Shown: positions 1 through 7,726 of the stretch, in pieces
Layout: the number at the start of each line of letters is the position of its first letter
Numbering within the stretch: the first letter of the stretch is position 1
Origin: an uncultured Clostridium sp.
GTDB taxonomy: Bacteria; Bacillota; Clostridia; Lachnospirales; Lachnospiraceae
DNA length: 64,000 nucleotides
Direction of reading: 5' to 3'
Assembly (NCBI GenBank): GCA_947253885.1
Contig: CAMYAO010000002.1
Span: forward strand, 1-64,000
Notes under the pieces: model-generated
Databases searched by the model: none
What the model saw: only the letters and a program-made list of their open reading frames with translations
Told to the model about the DNA's origin: nothing
Translations under genes and position numbers: made by a program

Positions 1-51
1 CGAGATCTACACACTGCATATCGTCGGCAGCGTCAGATGTGTATAAGAGAC
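1..51 (+). other. Illumina Nextera i5 adapter remnant (assembly artefact)
   Basis: The sequence reads, in order, as the end of the P5 adapter (1-12), an 8-base index ACTGCATA (13-20), the Nextera i5 linker TCGTCGGCAGCGTC (21-34) and the transposase mosaic end from 35 to about 51, where the match stops two bases before the usual AG. This is established library-preparation sequence and not genomic DNA. It marks the window start as an untrimmed contig end. Bases 52-161 after it look genomic but hold no gene; the only structure seen is a small palindrome at 101-115 followed by five T residues. Confidence 0.97.
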
Positions 52-161
52 CGTGCTTATACTGCCACATTTTCCTTCCCTTTATATATTCTGTTTTTCT
101 GTAAACCGGGTTTACTTTTTGCTTTAATGATTTTAAATAATATCTGCCTTTATCTGTTCCT

Positions 162-1412
162 CTATTCCGCAGATGGTGCTCCTTCTTCCTGTCTCCGAAG
201 AATATCACACATCGATATATCGGAATCGGTATCCAGGTCTACATACAGTTTTTGTTTCGGATGCGGTGCGGAATCCATTGAATTTCCCTCTTCATCATAA
301 ATCCCTTTCACTACTGCCAGCAAATTAGTGCCATCCGGTTGCATCACTTCAATCTGTTCTCCGACTATAAATTTATTTTTCTGTTCAATTTCCAAAAAGC
401 CTCTGTCATCAATATGATTTACCATTCCAAGGTAGGTATATCCCTTAATATAGGTATTATTATCATAGATCTGAGCAGATTCATCCGGCTTTCCAAAGAA
501 AAAACCGGTAGTAAACTGACGATAAGTACAACTTGCAATCTGTGCTTTATACCAATCCATGTTTGCCTTATATGTCTCAGGAGACTCTAAATAGTCATCA
601 ATTGCTTTTCGATAAGTTCTCGCTACTGTTGCAACATACAAAGCTGTCTTCATACGTCCTTCAATTTTAAAGGAATCAATCCCGATACTTAATAACTCCG
701 GCAAATGTTCAATCATGCACAGATCCTTGGAATTAAAAATATAGGTTCCTCTTTCATTTTCATAAACAGGATAATATTCCCCCGGACGCTGTTCTTCCAT
801 CAGAGAATATTTCCATCTGCACGCATGTGTACACGCCCCCTGATTGGCATCCTTCCCGGTCATAAAATTACTCAAAAGGCATCTTCCGGAATAAGAGATA
901 CACATGGCACCATGAATAAAAGTTTCTATCTCAAGATCTTCCGGAATGTTTTTTCGAATCTCTCTCAACTCTTCCAATGACATTTCTCTGGCGGAAACTA
1001 CACGCTTTGCACCAAGCTGATACCAAAAGTTGTAGGTTCCGTAATTGGTATTATTTGCCTGCGTACTTACATGACGTTCTATTTCTGGACACACTTCTTT
1101 CGCAATCATAAAAATACCCGGATCGGAAATAATCAATGCATCCGGTCCGATTTCCTTGAGCTCTTCAAAATACTGACGAACACCTTCTAAATCCTCATTA
1201 TGTGCCAAAATATTCGCGGTTACATACACTTTTACATTATGCTGATGCGCAAAGTCGATTCCCGCTATCATATCCTCTTTTGAAAAATTCTTTGCAGAAG
1301 CACGAAGTCCAAATGCTTCTCCTCCGATATAAACCGCATTTGCTCCAAACAATACGGCTGTTTTCAATACTTCAAGATTACTTGCCGGTATTAATAATTC
1401 CGGTATTTTCAT
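162..1412 (-). CDS. trhP: U32 family protein, tRNA 5-hydroxyuridine synthase TrhP-like
   Basis: Members of the peptidase U32 family (YrrN/YrrO in Bacillus, YegQ in E. coli) are now known as TrhP. They hydroxylate U34 of tRNA to 5-hydroxyuridine using prephenate and an iron-sulfur cluster. The 416-residue protein starts with the typical MKIPELLIPA and a TIM-barrel-like N-terminal half. Its signature region carries four cysteines (in AMCISYSGRCL and GACTHACRW) that fit cluster binding. It lies 4 bases after trmR, whose Bacillus homologue methylates the product of TrhP, so the pair can make 5-methoxyuridine. A collagenase-like protease role is the older annotation. Family assignment is secure; substrate role is inferred from homology and the trmR neighbour. 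Confidence 0.88.
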   Translation of the reverse strand: MKIPELLIPASNLEVLKTAVLFGANAVYIGGEAFGLRASAKNFSKEDMIAGIDFAHQHNVKVYVTANILAHNEDLEGVRQYFEELKEIGPDALIISDPGIFMIAKEVCPEIERHVSTQANNTNYGTYNFWYQLGAKRVVSAREMSLEELREIRKNIPEDLEIETFIHGAMCISYSGRCLLSNFMTGKDANQGACTHACRWKYSLMEEQRPGEYYPVYENERGTYIFNSKDLCMIEHLPELLSIGIDSFKIEGRMKTALYVATVARTYRKAIDDYLESPETYKANMDWYKAQIASCTYRQFTTGFFFGKPDESAQIYDNNTYIKGYTYLGMVNHIDDRGFLEIEQKNKFIVGEQIEVMQPDGTNLLAVVKGIYDEEGNSMDSAPHPKQKLYVDLDTDSDISMCDILRRQEEGAPSAE

Positions 1413-1416
1413 AACT

Positions 1417-2064
1417 TCAGCCTTTCCATTTCACACTTACTGTTATGCCGTCACCTAACGGCAGAACAGAGGTCATTAATTCTTCTCTATGATGTAATAC
1501 ATACAGATAGTCTCTCATTCTTCTATGAATTGTCCGATTTCGTCTCGGAATTGCAAATTTAGACTCAATAATGTCTCCATCCTGTAAAATATTATCAGAA
1601 ATCAATACGCCGTCCACTTTAAGAAGACGCAATACATCCTCTAAAAAATGAATATACTGCCCCTTTGCCGCATCCATAAAAATCAAATCGTACGGTTCTT
1701 TCAATTCCTTTAAAATTATGGACGCGTCCCCTTCTAACAAAGAAATAGAATCTTCATAATCGGATTTTTTCAGATTTTTTTTTGCTTTTTTTATTCGTTC
1801 CTCATAATTTTCAATGGTGTCGATATGAACCCCTTCCGGTCCATACTCTGCCATTAACAACGAAGAAAAGCCTACAGCTGTTCCTACCTCCAGAATCCGC
1901 ATCGGTTTTTTTAGTGCAAGCAACATTTTAATAAATCCTTGCATTTCCTTGCGTATAATCGGAACAAACTGGGCTTTTGCTTCTTTTTCAATTTCATTGA
2001 GGAACGGAGTATTTTCTTCTTGTATTGCATTGAAAAAAACACTGTATCGTTCATCTAAAATCAT
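1417..2064 (-). CDS. trmR: tRNA 5-hydroxyuridine O-methyltransferase
   Basis: This 215-residue SAM-dependent O-methyltransferase has the class I glycine-rich motif ILEVGTAVGFSS near residue 60 and an acidic post-motif (GDASIIL, YDLIFMDAAKGQY) typical of the YrrM/TrmR family. TrmR converts 5-hydroxyuridine at tRNA position 34 to 5-methoxyuridine, which widens wobble decoding. It starts 3 bases after the end of the RNase J gene and is followed at once by trhP, the enzyme that makes its substrate. The Shine-Dalgarno site is weak and lies in the last codons of the RNase J gene, which suggests translational coupling. General catechol-type O-methyltransferase is the alternative reading. Confidence 0.85.
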   Translation of the reverse strand: MILDERYSVFFNAIQEENTPFLNEIEKEAKAQFVPIIRKEMQGFIKMLLALKKPMRILEVGTAVGFSSLLMAEYGPEGVHIDTIENYEERIKKAKKNLKKSDYEDSISLLEGDASIILKELKEPYDLIFMDAAKGQYIHFLEDVLRLLKVDGVLISDNILQDGDIIESKFAIPRRNRTIHRRMRDYLYVLHHREELMTSVLPLGDGITVSVKWKG

Positions 2065-2067
2065 ATA

Positions 2068-3732
2068 CTATATTTCCATTATAATCGGAATAATCATCGG
2101 ACTGCGCTTTGTTTTTTTCCACAAATAATCTCCGAGAGCATCTTTAATACTATTTTTTATTTTTCCCCAATCCGAAATATGCTTTTCAACAATCTTATCC
2201 ATAGTTTCATTTAAAATCCTCTGAGAAGCTTCCATCAAATCTTCCGATTCTCTCACATAAACAAATCCTCTCGAAACCATATCCGGACCTGCAACTACCG
2301 TATTGCTTACAGTATCCATTGTCAGCACTACAATCACAATGCCATCTTCCGCAAGATGTTGACGATCTCTCATAACGATATTTCCGACATCTCCGATACC
2401 CAGACCGTCTACATAGACTATACCGGTCGGTACCTGATCCACTACCTCTGCTCCCTCTTCATCAATCTCCAATACATCACCGGAATTGATCATTAAGATA
2501 TGTTCCTTATCATATCCCAGATCCGAAGCAATTTGTGCCTGTGCCTTACGATGCTTGAACTGACCATGGATCGGAATGGAATATTTCGGATTGATCAGAG
2601 AATAAAGCAATTTAATTTCTTCCTGACAGGCATGTCCGGATACATGAGTATCCTGAAAAATAACCTCTGCACTCTGTTTATACAAATCATTTATAATATT
2701 CGATACTGCTTTTTCATTTCCCGGTATCGGACTGGAGCTGAATACAATCAGGTCATTCGGTGTAATTTTTACCTTTTTATGAATCCCGCTTGCCATTCTG
2801 GAAAGGGCCGCCAAAGGCTCTCCCTGACTTCCGGTGCAGATAATAACAGTCTTTTCATCAGGATAGTTCTTTACCTGATCTAACTCGATCAAGGTATTGT
2901 CCGGAATATTCAGATATCCTAAATTAGAAGCAATCGAAATAATATTTACCATACTTCTTCCTTCCACACATACCTTTCTTCCGAACTTATATGCCGTATT
3001 AATAATCTGCTGTACACGATCTACATTTGATGCAAACGTTGCAACTATGATTCTTTGACTTAAATGTTCTGCAAAAATACTGTCAAAAACCTTTCCCACT
3101 ACTTTTTCAGACATGGTAAATCCAGGTCTCTCTGCATTGGTACTGTCGCACATCAATGCCAAAACACCCTTCTTTCCGATTTCTCCGAATCTCTGCAAAT
3201 CAATTGCATCTCCAAATACAGGAGTGTAATCCACTTTAAAATCGCCGGTGTGAATTACGATTCCTGCAGGCGAATAAATTGCAAGTGCAGCGGCATCCTG
3301 AATACTATGATTGGTCTTAATAAACTCAACCCTGAAATTCCCCAGATTAATATGCTGTCCGTATTTTACAACTTTTCGTTTTACTTTACTTACTAATTTG
3401 TGTTCTTCCAGCTTATGTTCAATCAAGGCCATTGTTAATTTTGTTGCATAAATAGGAACATTAACCTCTAATAATACATAAGGCAATGCCCCGATATGAT
3501 CCTCATGACCATGTGTAATAAAGAATCCTTTTACACGATCCAGATTATCCTGTAAATATGTGATAACCGGCACGCATAAATCGATTCCGTACATATCGCC
3601 TTCCGGGAAAGCCAAACCGCAATCTACAATAATAATGCTTTCCCCAAACTCAAAGGCTGTAATGTTCATTCCAATATTTTCCAATCCGCCCAATGGAATG
3701 ATCCTCAATTTTGAATGACTAATTCTTTCCAA
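2068..3732 (-). CDS. rnj: Ribonuclease J
   Basis: This is a 554-residue beta-CASP metallo-beta-lactamase ribonuclease, the usual length for RNase J, which acts as a 5'-3' exoribonuclease and endonuclease in mRNA decay and rRNA maturation. The zinc motif HGHEDHIGALPY is near residue 75, with HSIQDAAAL and HTGDFKVDYTP further on. The beta-CASP domain and the C-terminal oligomerisation domain are both present. The start is a TTG codon preceded by AGAGGT at 6 bases, which gives the expected N-terminus MERISHSKLRIIPLGG. It follows the DUF1292 gene by 46 bases and heads toward trmR. In Bacillus the equivalent slot between yrzB and trmR is held by mltG, so RNase J here is a replacement in the order. 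Confidence 0.95.
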   Translation of the reverse strand: MERISHSKLRIIPLGGLENIGMNITAFEFGESIIIVDCGLAFPEGDMYGIDLCVPVITYLQDNLDRVKGFFITHGHEDHIGALPYVLLEVNVPIYATKLTMALIEHKLEEHKLVSKVKRKVVKYGQHINLGNFRVEFIKTNHSIQDAAALAIYSPAGIVIHTGDFKVDYTPVFGDAIDLQRFGEIGKKGVLALMCDSTNAERPGFTMSEKVVGKVFDSIFAEHLSQRIIVATFASNVDRVQQIINTAYKFGRKVCVEGRSMVNIISIASNLGYLNIPDNTLIELDQVKNYPDEKTVIICTGSQGEPLAALSRMASGIHKKVKITPNDLIVFSSSPIPGNEKAVSNIINDLYKQSAEVIFQDTHVSGHACQEEIKLLYSLINPKYSIPIHGQFKHRKAQAQIASDLGYDKEHILMINSGDVLEIDEEGAEVVDQVPTGIVYVDGLGIGDVGNIVMRDRQHLAEDGIVIVVLTMDTVSNTVVAGPDMVSRGFVYVRESEDLMEASQRILNETMDKIVEKHISDWGKIKNSIKDALGDYLWKKTKRSPMIIPIIMEI

Positions 3733-3778
3733 CTGTTACCTCTTTCTTTGTTTCTTCTACGAACTTAACATTTTAAAT

Positions 3779-4033
3779 CTATAATTCGATATCTACATCT
3801 TCCAGCATTTCCTCAAACACCTTTGAAATTGCCTGAAGTTCTGCATCATTTTCTACTACCTGATAGACTGCTTCCTCTTCTTTTAAGGAAACCGCTTTTA
3901 AAATATAAGCAAGAGAATCCTCTGTTTCTTCCTCTGTAACCAAAAGATACTCTACTCCTCCTATACAGGTTTGCTCCAATAAAAAAGCCTCTAATGTTTC
4001 GTCTGTGTCGGTTGCAAAACGCACTTTCTCCAT
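3779..4033 (-). CDS. DUF1292 domain protein (YrzB-like)
   Basis: This small acidic protein of 84 residues matches the DUF1292/YrzB pattern: an N-terminal strand, an EYLLVTEEE-type segment and a run of glutamates, with no catalytic motif visible. Function is unknown in all members. Its place, 2 bases after ruvX and next to ireB, is the conserved yrzL-yrrK-yrzB arrangement of Firmicutes, which supports the assignment more than the sequence alone. The Shine-Dalgarno site GGGAAA lies in the end of ruvX, so it is probably translated with it. Confidence 0.8.
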   Translation of the reverse strand: MEKVRFATDTDETLEAFLLEQTCIGGVEYLLVTEEETEDSLAYILKAVSLKEEEAVYQVVENDAELQAISKVFEEMLEDVDIEL

Positions 4034-4035
4034 GT

Positions 4036-4494
4036 CTATTTTTCCCTTTGTCTCTCTGAATTTATATAATCCATATAATCCTGCAAAATTAAAGTTGCAG
4101 CTATTTTGTCAACGTACTTTTTTCGTTCTTCCCGTCTGATTCCGGAAGCAATCATAATCTCATCTGCGGCTACTGTAGTTAATCGTTCGTCCCAAAGCAC
4201 AACTTCAAGACCGGTGCGTTTCTCCAACAGAGTTTGAAACTCCAGTGTTTTCTCGCAACGATCCCCCTCAGTACCGTTCATATGTTTCGGATAGCCAAGT
4301 ACTATGCGTTCTACTTGATTTTGCTCTGCAATGACTTGAATTCTTGCCAATGTCTTTCTTAGTTTTGATGGAGAAGTCCGTCTGATGATCTCCACTCCCT
4401 GAGCTGTCCAGCCCAGTCCGTCGCTCAATGCGACTCCTACTGTCTTAGAGCCGAAATCCAAACCCATAGTGCGTGGTTTTGTTTTTATTTCCAT
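4036..4494 (-). CDS. ruvX: RuvX/YqgF RNase H-fold Holliday junction resolvase
   Basis: The 152-residue protein has the RNase H-fold signature of the YqgF family: MGLDFGSKTVGVALSDG at the start, VLGYPKHMNG in the middle, and LWDERLTT with conserved acidic residues followed by KYVDKIAATLILQDYM. YqgF/RuvX proteins are implicated in 16S rRNA 5'-end processing and, in some bacteria, Holliday junction cleavage. The start overlaps the last codons of ireB by 10 bases; the later Met at residue 10 has no ribosome site and would cut into the first strand. The neighbourhood with ireB, DUF1292 and RNase J fits an RNA-processing role. Confidence 0.93.
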   Translation of the reverse strand: MEIKTKPRTMGLDFGSKTVGVALSDGLGWTAQGVEIIRRTSPSKLRKTLARIQVIAEQNQVERIVLGYPKHMNGTEGDRCEKTLEFQTLLEKRTGLEVVLWDERLTTVAADEIMIASGIRREERKKYVDKIAATLILQDYMDYINSERQREK

Positions 4495-4748
4495 TGATGA
4501 TGTTCCGCATAGTAGCGAAGAAGCTCCTCTACTAATTCGTCTCGTTCCAATTTCATAATATAGCTCCGGGCATTATTATGGCTGGTAATATAGGTAGGAT
4601 CCCCGGACATAATATACCCTACAATCTGATTGATAGGATTATATCCTTTTTCTGCCATCGCTTTATATACTAATGCAATCACATCGGAAGCCCTTAATTC
4701 CGGCTCCTTTTCCACTTTGAAAAATTGTGTATTTCCTAATTCTGACAT
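4485..4748 (-). CDS. ireB: IreB family regulatory phosphoprotein
   Basis: IreB (DUF965, YrzL in Bacillus) is a small cytosolic protein. In Enterococcus it is phosphorylated by the PASTA kinase IreK and tunes cephalosporin resistance. The 87 residues here contain the family features: a threonine-bearing N-terminus (NTQFFKVE), a helical YKAMAEKGYNPINQIVGYIMSGDPTYITSHNNA core (quoted in parts: GYNPINQIVGYIMSGDP, YITSHNNARS) and an acidic C-terminus. It is the first gene of a tight group with ruvX, DUF1292, rnj, trmR and trhP. The ribosome site AGAGGT lies 5 bases before the ATG. Phosphorylation here is inferred from the family. Confidence 0.92.
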   Translation of the reverse strand: MSELGNTQFFKVEKEPELRASDVIALVYKAMAEKGYNPINQIVGYIMSGDPTYITSHNNARSYIMKLERDELVEELLRYYAEHHQWK

Positions 4749-4821
4749 TACTACCTCTTAAATAGTCTTTCTTGCTTTTTTGTCGCTCTTACTGTATATC
4801 AGCCTACTCTTGCATTTTATT

Positions 4822-6114
4822 CTATACGATATCCCTTGAAAATACAACCTCTACGAGTTGATTCCACAGTGGTCTCCCACTTTCATAGCGCACTTTTACA
4901 TATTCCGGTGTGAATCCTTCATAATAGGATTTTCCGTCTTTTTTCTTCTCTTGTTCAAATAAAACCGATACGGTTTTTCCCGTATAATAAGAAATAAACT
5001 CTTCTTTCATTTCGGTTACAGACTCTGAAAGAATCTTACTTCTCTGTGTCTTTACCCCTTCTTCTATTTGATCCGGCATTTGGGCTGCCGGAGTGTTTTT
5101 TCTTTTGCTGTATTTAAAAACGTGCACCTCATAAAATCGAATGCGTCGGATATAAGCAAGTGTTTCAGCAAACTCCTCCTGTGTCTCTCCCGGAAATCCT
5201 ACAATAATATCTGTAGTAATCGCTGGATGTTCGTAGTAGCGCCTCAGTATCTCACAACCTCTTAAATAATCTTCTGTTGTATAGGTACGATTCATTCGTT
5301 TTAATACACTGTCGCTCCCGCTTTGCAGAGATAAATGAAAATGAGGACACACTTTTTTCAATTGAGACAGTTCCTTCACAAATTCCTCTGTTATAATTCG
5401 AGGTTCTAATGATCCCAGTCTGATACGTTCGACTCCGGAAATTGTATGAATTTCTCGAATTAATTCTAATAAACTACTTCCAATATCTTTTCCATAGGAA
5501 CTGAGATGAATTCCGGTCAAAACTATTTCTTTTGTTCCGTTTAGGGCAAGTCCTGACACTTCCCTTATCACTTCTTCCGGCTTCCTACTTCTGATCCGTC
5601 CTCTTGCATAAGGAATAATACAATAACTGCAGAACTGATTGCAACCGTCCTGAATTTTCAAAAAAGCTCTTGTACGATCGCCTGTATGGTCTACCAGTAA
5701 TTCTTCAAACACCTGCATTCCGTCATTGATATCGATGACATCTCCATATCCCTGTTCTTCTTTATATGCTCGAATAAGAGAGAGTAGCTCTCCTTTTTTG
5801 TTATTTCCGATCACAATATCCACTGCAAGATCTTTTTTTAACTCTTCTTCCGCCGTCTGTACATAACAGCCTGCCGCCACCACAATAGCGTCAGGATTTT
5901 TTTTCTTTGCTTTGTGTATCATCTGGCGAGATTTATGATCTGCAATATTGGTAACAGAGCAAGTGTTAATGACGTAAATGTCTGCTAATTCTGAAAACGG
6001 AACAATTTCATATCCCGCCTTTATTAACAACTCTTGCATGGCTTCTGTTTCATATGAATTTACTTTACACCCCAAATTGTGTAAAGCTGCAGTTTTTTTT
6101 GTAAAATTGTTCAT
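4822..6114 (-). CDS. mtaB: tRNA t6A37 methylthiotransferase MtaB
   Basis: This radical-SAM methylthiotransferase adds a methylthio group to t6A37 of tRNA, giving ms2t6A. The 430 residues show the full family layout. The N-terminal UPF0004 domain has three cysteines for the auxiliary iron-sulfur cluster (NLGCKVNSYE, INTCSVTN, AAGCYVQ). The radical-SAM motif is CNQFCSYCIIPYARGR near residue 160, and a C-terminal TRAM-like region follows. The short HNLGCKVN form and overall length fit MtaB rather than MiaB or RimO. In Bacillus this gene (yqeV) closes the dnaK operon; here it is separated from that operon by the HPr-like gene. The AGAGGA ribosome site supports the start. Confidence 0.94.
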   Translation of the reverse strand: MNNFTKKTAALHNLGCKVNSYETEAMQELLIKAGYEIVPFSELADIYVINTCSVTNIADHKSRQMIHKAKKKNPDAIVVAAGCYVQTAEEELKKDLAVDIVIGNNKKGELLSLIRAYKEEQGYGDVIDINDGMQVFEELLVDHTGDRTRAFLKIQDGCNQFCSYCIIPYARGRIRSRKPEEVIREVSGLALNGTKEIVLTGIHLSSYGKDIGSSLLELIREIHTISGVERIRLGSLEPRIITEEFVKELSQLKKVCPHFHLSLQSGSDSVLKRMNRTYTTEDYLRGCEILRRYYEHPAITTDIIVGFPGETQEEFAETLAYIRRIRFYEVHVFKYSKRKNTPAAQMPDQIEEGVKTQRSKILSESVTEMKEEFISYYTGKTVSVLFEQEKKKDGKSYYEGFTPEYVKVRYESGRPLWNQLVEVVFSRDIV

Positions 6115-6133
6115 ATAATTCCTCTTTGAATGA

Positions 6134-6162
6134 TTGACATCAATAGGGCAAAAAGTTAAAAT
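6134..6162 (+). promoter_or_regulatory. Sigma-A promoter of the HPr-like gene
   Basis: A perfect -35 TTGACA at 6134-6139 and a -10 TAAAAT at 6157-6162 are separated by 17 bases. This leaves a leader of about 70 bases before the AGGAGG ribosome site of the HPr-like gene. Confidence 0.8.
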
Positions 6163-6240
6163 TAAATCAGAAAGTAACTAAAGAAACTGTTGCCAATCAT
6201 GTTCGATCAGCAACTGAAGTGTATAAAACAGGAGGTTTGA

Positions 6241-6477
6241 ATGGATAAAGTATTTATATCCCTCAATTCTATAGACAGAGTGAAAAAATTTGTATCTACA
6301 ATCAGTGAATTTAAGAGTGAATTCGATTTGATTTCCGGCAGATACGTAATCGATGCCAAATCTATTATGGGTATCTTCAGTTTGGATCTGTCTCAACCGA
6401 TCCAATTAGAAATTCATCCTATAGAAGAGGATCCGGCTGTTATCTTAGATGCAATCAAACCTTATGTTGCATCTTAA
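6241..6477 (+). CDS. HPr-like protein lacking the active-site histidine (Crh-like)
   Basis: The 78-residue protein aligns over its length with the PTS phosphocarrier HPr. The regulatory serine site is kept (DAKSIMGIFSLDL, Ser41 here, equal to Ser46 of HPr). The catalytic His15 that accepts phosphate from Enzyme I is replaced: the segment reads NSIDRVKKF, with Asp12 in the His position. It therefore cannot act in sugar phosphotransfer. In Bacillus the paralogue Crh also lacks His15 but keeps Ser46 and acts only in carbon catabolite repression with CcpA, so a regulatory role is a reasonable inference. It has its own promoter, an AGGAGG ribosome site and a terminator, and stands alone between mtaB and thiI. 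Confidence 0.85.
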   Translation: MDKVFISLNSIDRVKKFVSTISEFKSEFDLISGRYVIDAKSIMGIFSLDLSQPIQLEIHPIEEDPAVILDAIKPYVAS

Positions 6478-6499
6478 AAATTTCTTCTATGGATTGTTT

Positions 6500-6527
6500 A
6501 AGACTCTGCTTGTCAGGGTCTTTTTTT
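6500..6527 (+). terminator. Intrinsic terminator of the HPr-like gene
   Basis: A 9-bp stem (6500-6508 with 6514-6522, one G-T pair) encloses a 5-base loop and runs into seven T residues on the plus strand. It ends at the stop codon of the convergent thiI. Confidence 0.85.
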
Positions 6528-7716
6528 ATTCATAAAAAGCTGAAACTGTCTTAATTTCTGTTTCCCGTATTGCCTTTTCTATCATCTCATTGATACAATC
6601 CGATAATTCTAACTCTGATTTCTCTATACTTGCTATATTCGGTTTGGTAACCGGATGCTTTGCTACAAATATCGTACAACAGTCCTCATAAGGCTGAATA
6701 GAAGTTTCATATGTGTCGATTTTTTCTGAAATCTCTATAATTTCATTTTTATCGAATCCGATTAACGGACGATATACCGGAAGTGTACATACTTCGTTAG
6801 TAGCGGCGAGTGACTGCATAGTTTGACTTGCAACCTGACCGATACTCTCACCGGTTACCATTCCCAGACTTCCACCCTCTTTAGCAAAGTGCTCTGCTAT
6901 CTTCATCATATATCGTCGCATAATAATTGTTAGCTGATCATGCGGGCATTTCTGATAAATTGCCAGCTGTATTTCTGTAAAATTAACAATATGAAGTCTG
7001 ATCGGCCCACTATATCTGGAAACAATTTTTGCCAGATCCACTACTTTCTGCTTTGCACGCTCGCTGGTATAAGGCGGTGCGTGAAAATATACTGCATCAA
7101 TAAACACGCCTCGTTTAGCAATCATATAACCTGCTACAGGACTGTCAATTCCTCCGGACAACAGCAAAGTTGCTTTTCCGTTTGTTCCGACCGGCATTCC
7201 TCCCGGTCCCGGAATCACAATAGAATAGAGATTGATCTGATGACGAATTTCGATATTGAGCAGAATATCCGGACGATGTACATCCACACTCATATTTGGA
7301 AAAGCCTCTAATATCTTTTCTCCCAATTCCATATTGATTTCCTGGGAAGTTTTCGGATAGTCTTTTCTTGCACGTCTCGCATTTACCTTAAATGTTTTCT
7401 TTTTATCGGGGTAAACCCTGTCCATGTAGGAAAGCACATCTGCTGTCAGCTGCTCAAATCCCTGATCATCTACCTGTACCATCGGACAAACTCCTACAAT
7501 TCCGAATACAGAGGTCAGAGCTGAAACCGTTTCATCATAATCATAATTTTCCTGCATATCCACATATATGCGCCCATGTTCATATCGAACCTGAAACGCC
7601 TCCTGCGTCTGTTTTAATGCATAGCGAATGCGATCCATCAAAGCTTTCTCAAACAGATGTCGGTTTTTTCCTTTTAATCCTATTTCTCCGTATTTAATCA
7701 AAAATGATTGAAACAT
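6526..7716 (-). CDS. thiI: tRNA 4-thiouridine synthase ThiI
   Basis: ThiI adenylates U8 of tRNA and transfers sulfur to give 4-thiouridine; it can also serve thiamine thiazole formation. The 396-residue protein carries the N-terminal ferredoxin-like region, a THUMP domain and the PP-loop ATPase motif LLLSGGIDSPVAGYM near residue 190. It ends without the rhodanese domain found in E. coli ThiI, as in Bacillus. The ATG at 7716 is chosen because AAAGGAG lies 6 bases upstream and the protein then starts MFQSFLIKYGEIGLKG; an upstream in-frame start at 7761 would overlap nifS. The cysteine desulfurase gene just upstream is its probable sulfur donor. It is the last gene of the extended dnaK operon. 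Confidence 0.95.
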   Translation of the reverse strand: MFQSFLIKYGEIGLKGKNRHLFEKALMDRIRYALKQTQEAFQVRYEHGRIYVDMQENYDYDETVSALTSVFGIVGVCPMVQVDDQGFEQLTADVLSYMDRVYPDKKKTFKVNARRARKDYPKTSQEINMELGEKILEAFPNMSVDVHRPDILLNIEIRHQINLYSIVIPGPGGMPVGTNGKATLLLSGGIDSPVAGYMIAKRGVFIDAVYFHAPPYTSERAKQKVVDLAKIVSRYSGPIRLHIVNFTEIQLAIYQKCPHDQLTIIMRRYMMKIAEHFAKEGGSLGMVTGESIGQVASQTMQSLAATNEVCTLPVYRPLIGFDKNEIIEISEKIDTYETSIQPYEDCCTIFVAKHPVTKPNIASIEKSELELSDCINEMIEKAIRETEIKTVSAFYE

Positions 7717-7726
7717 AGCAACTCCT

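Noticed and set aside
37..300. Plus-strand reading frame starting MCIRDR
   Set aside because: It begins in the Nextera mosaic end and runs antisense through the end of trhP; it is an adapter artefact.
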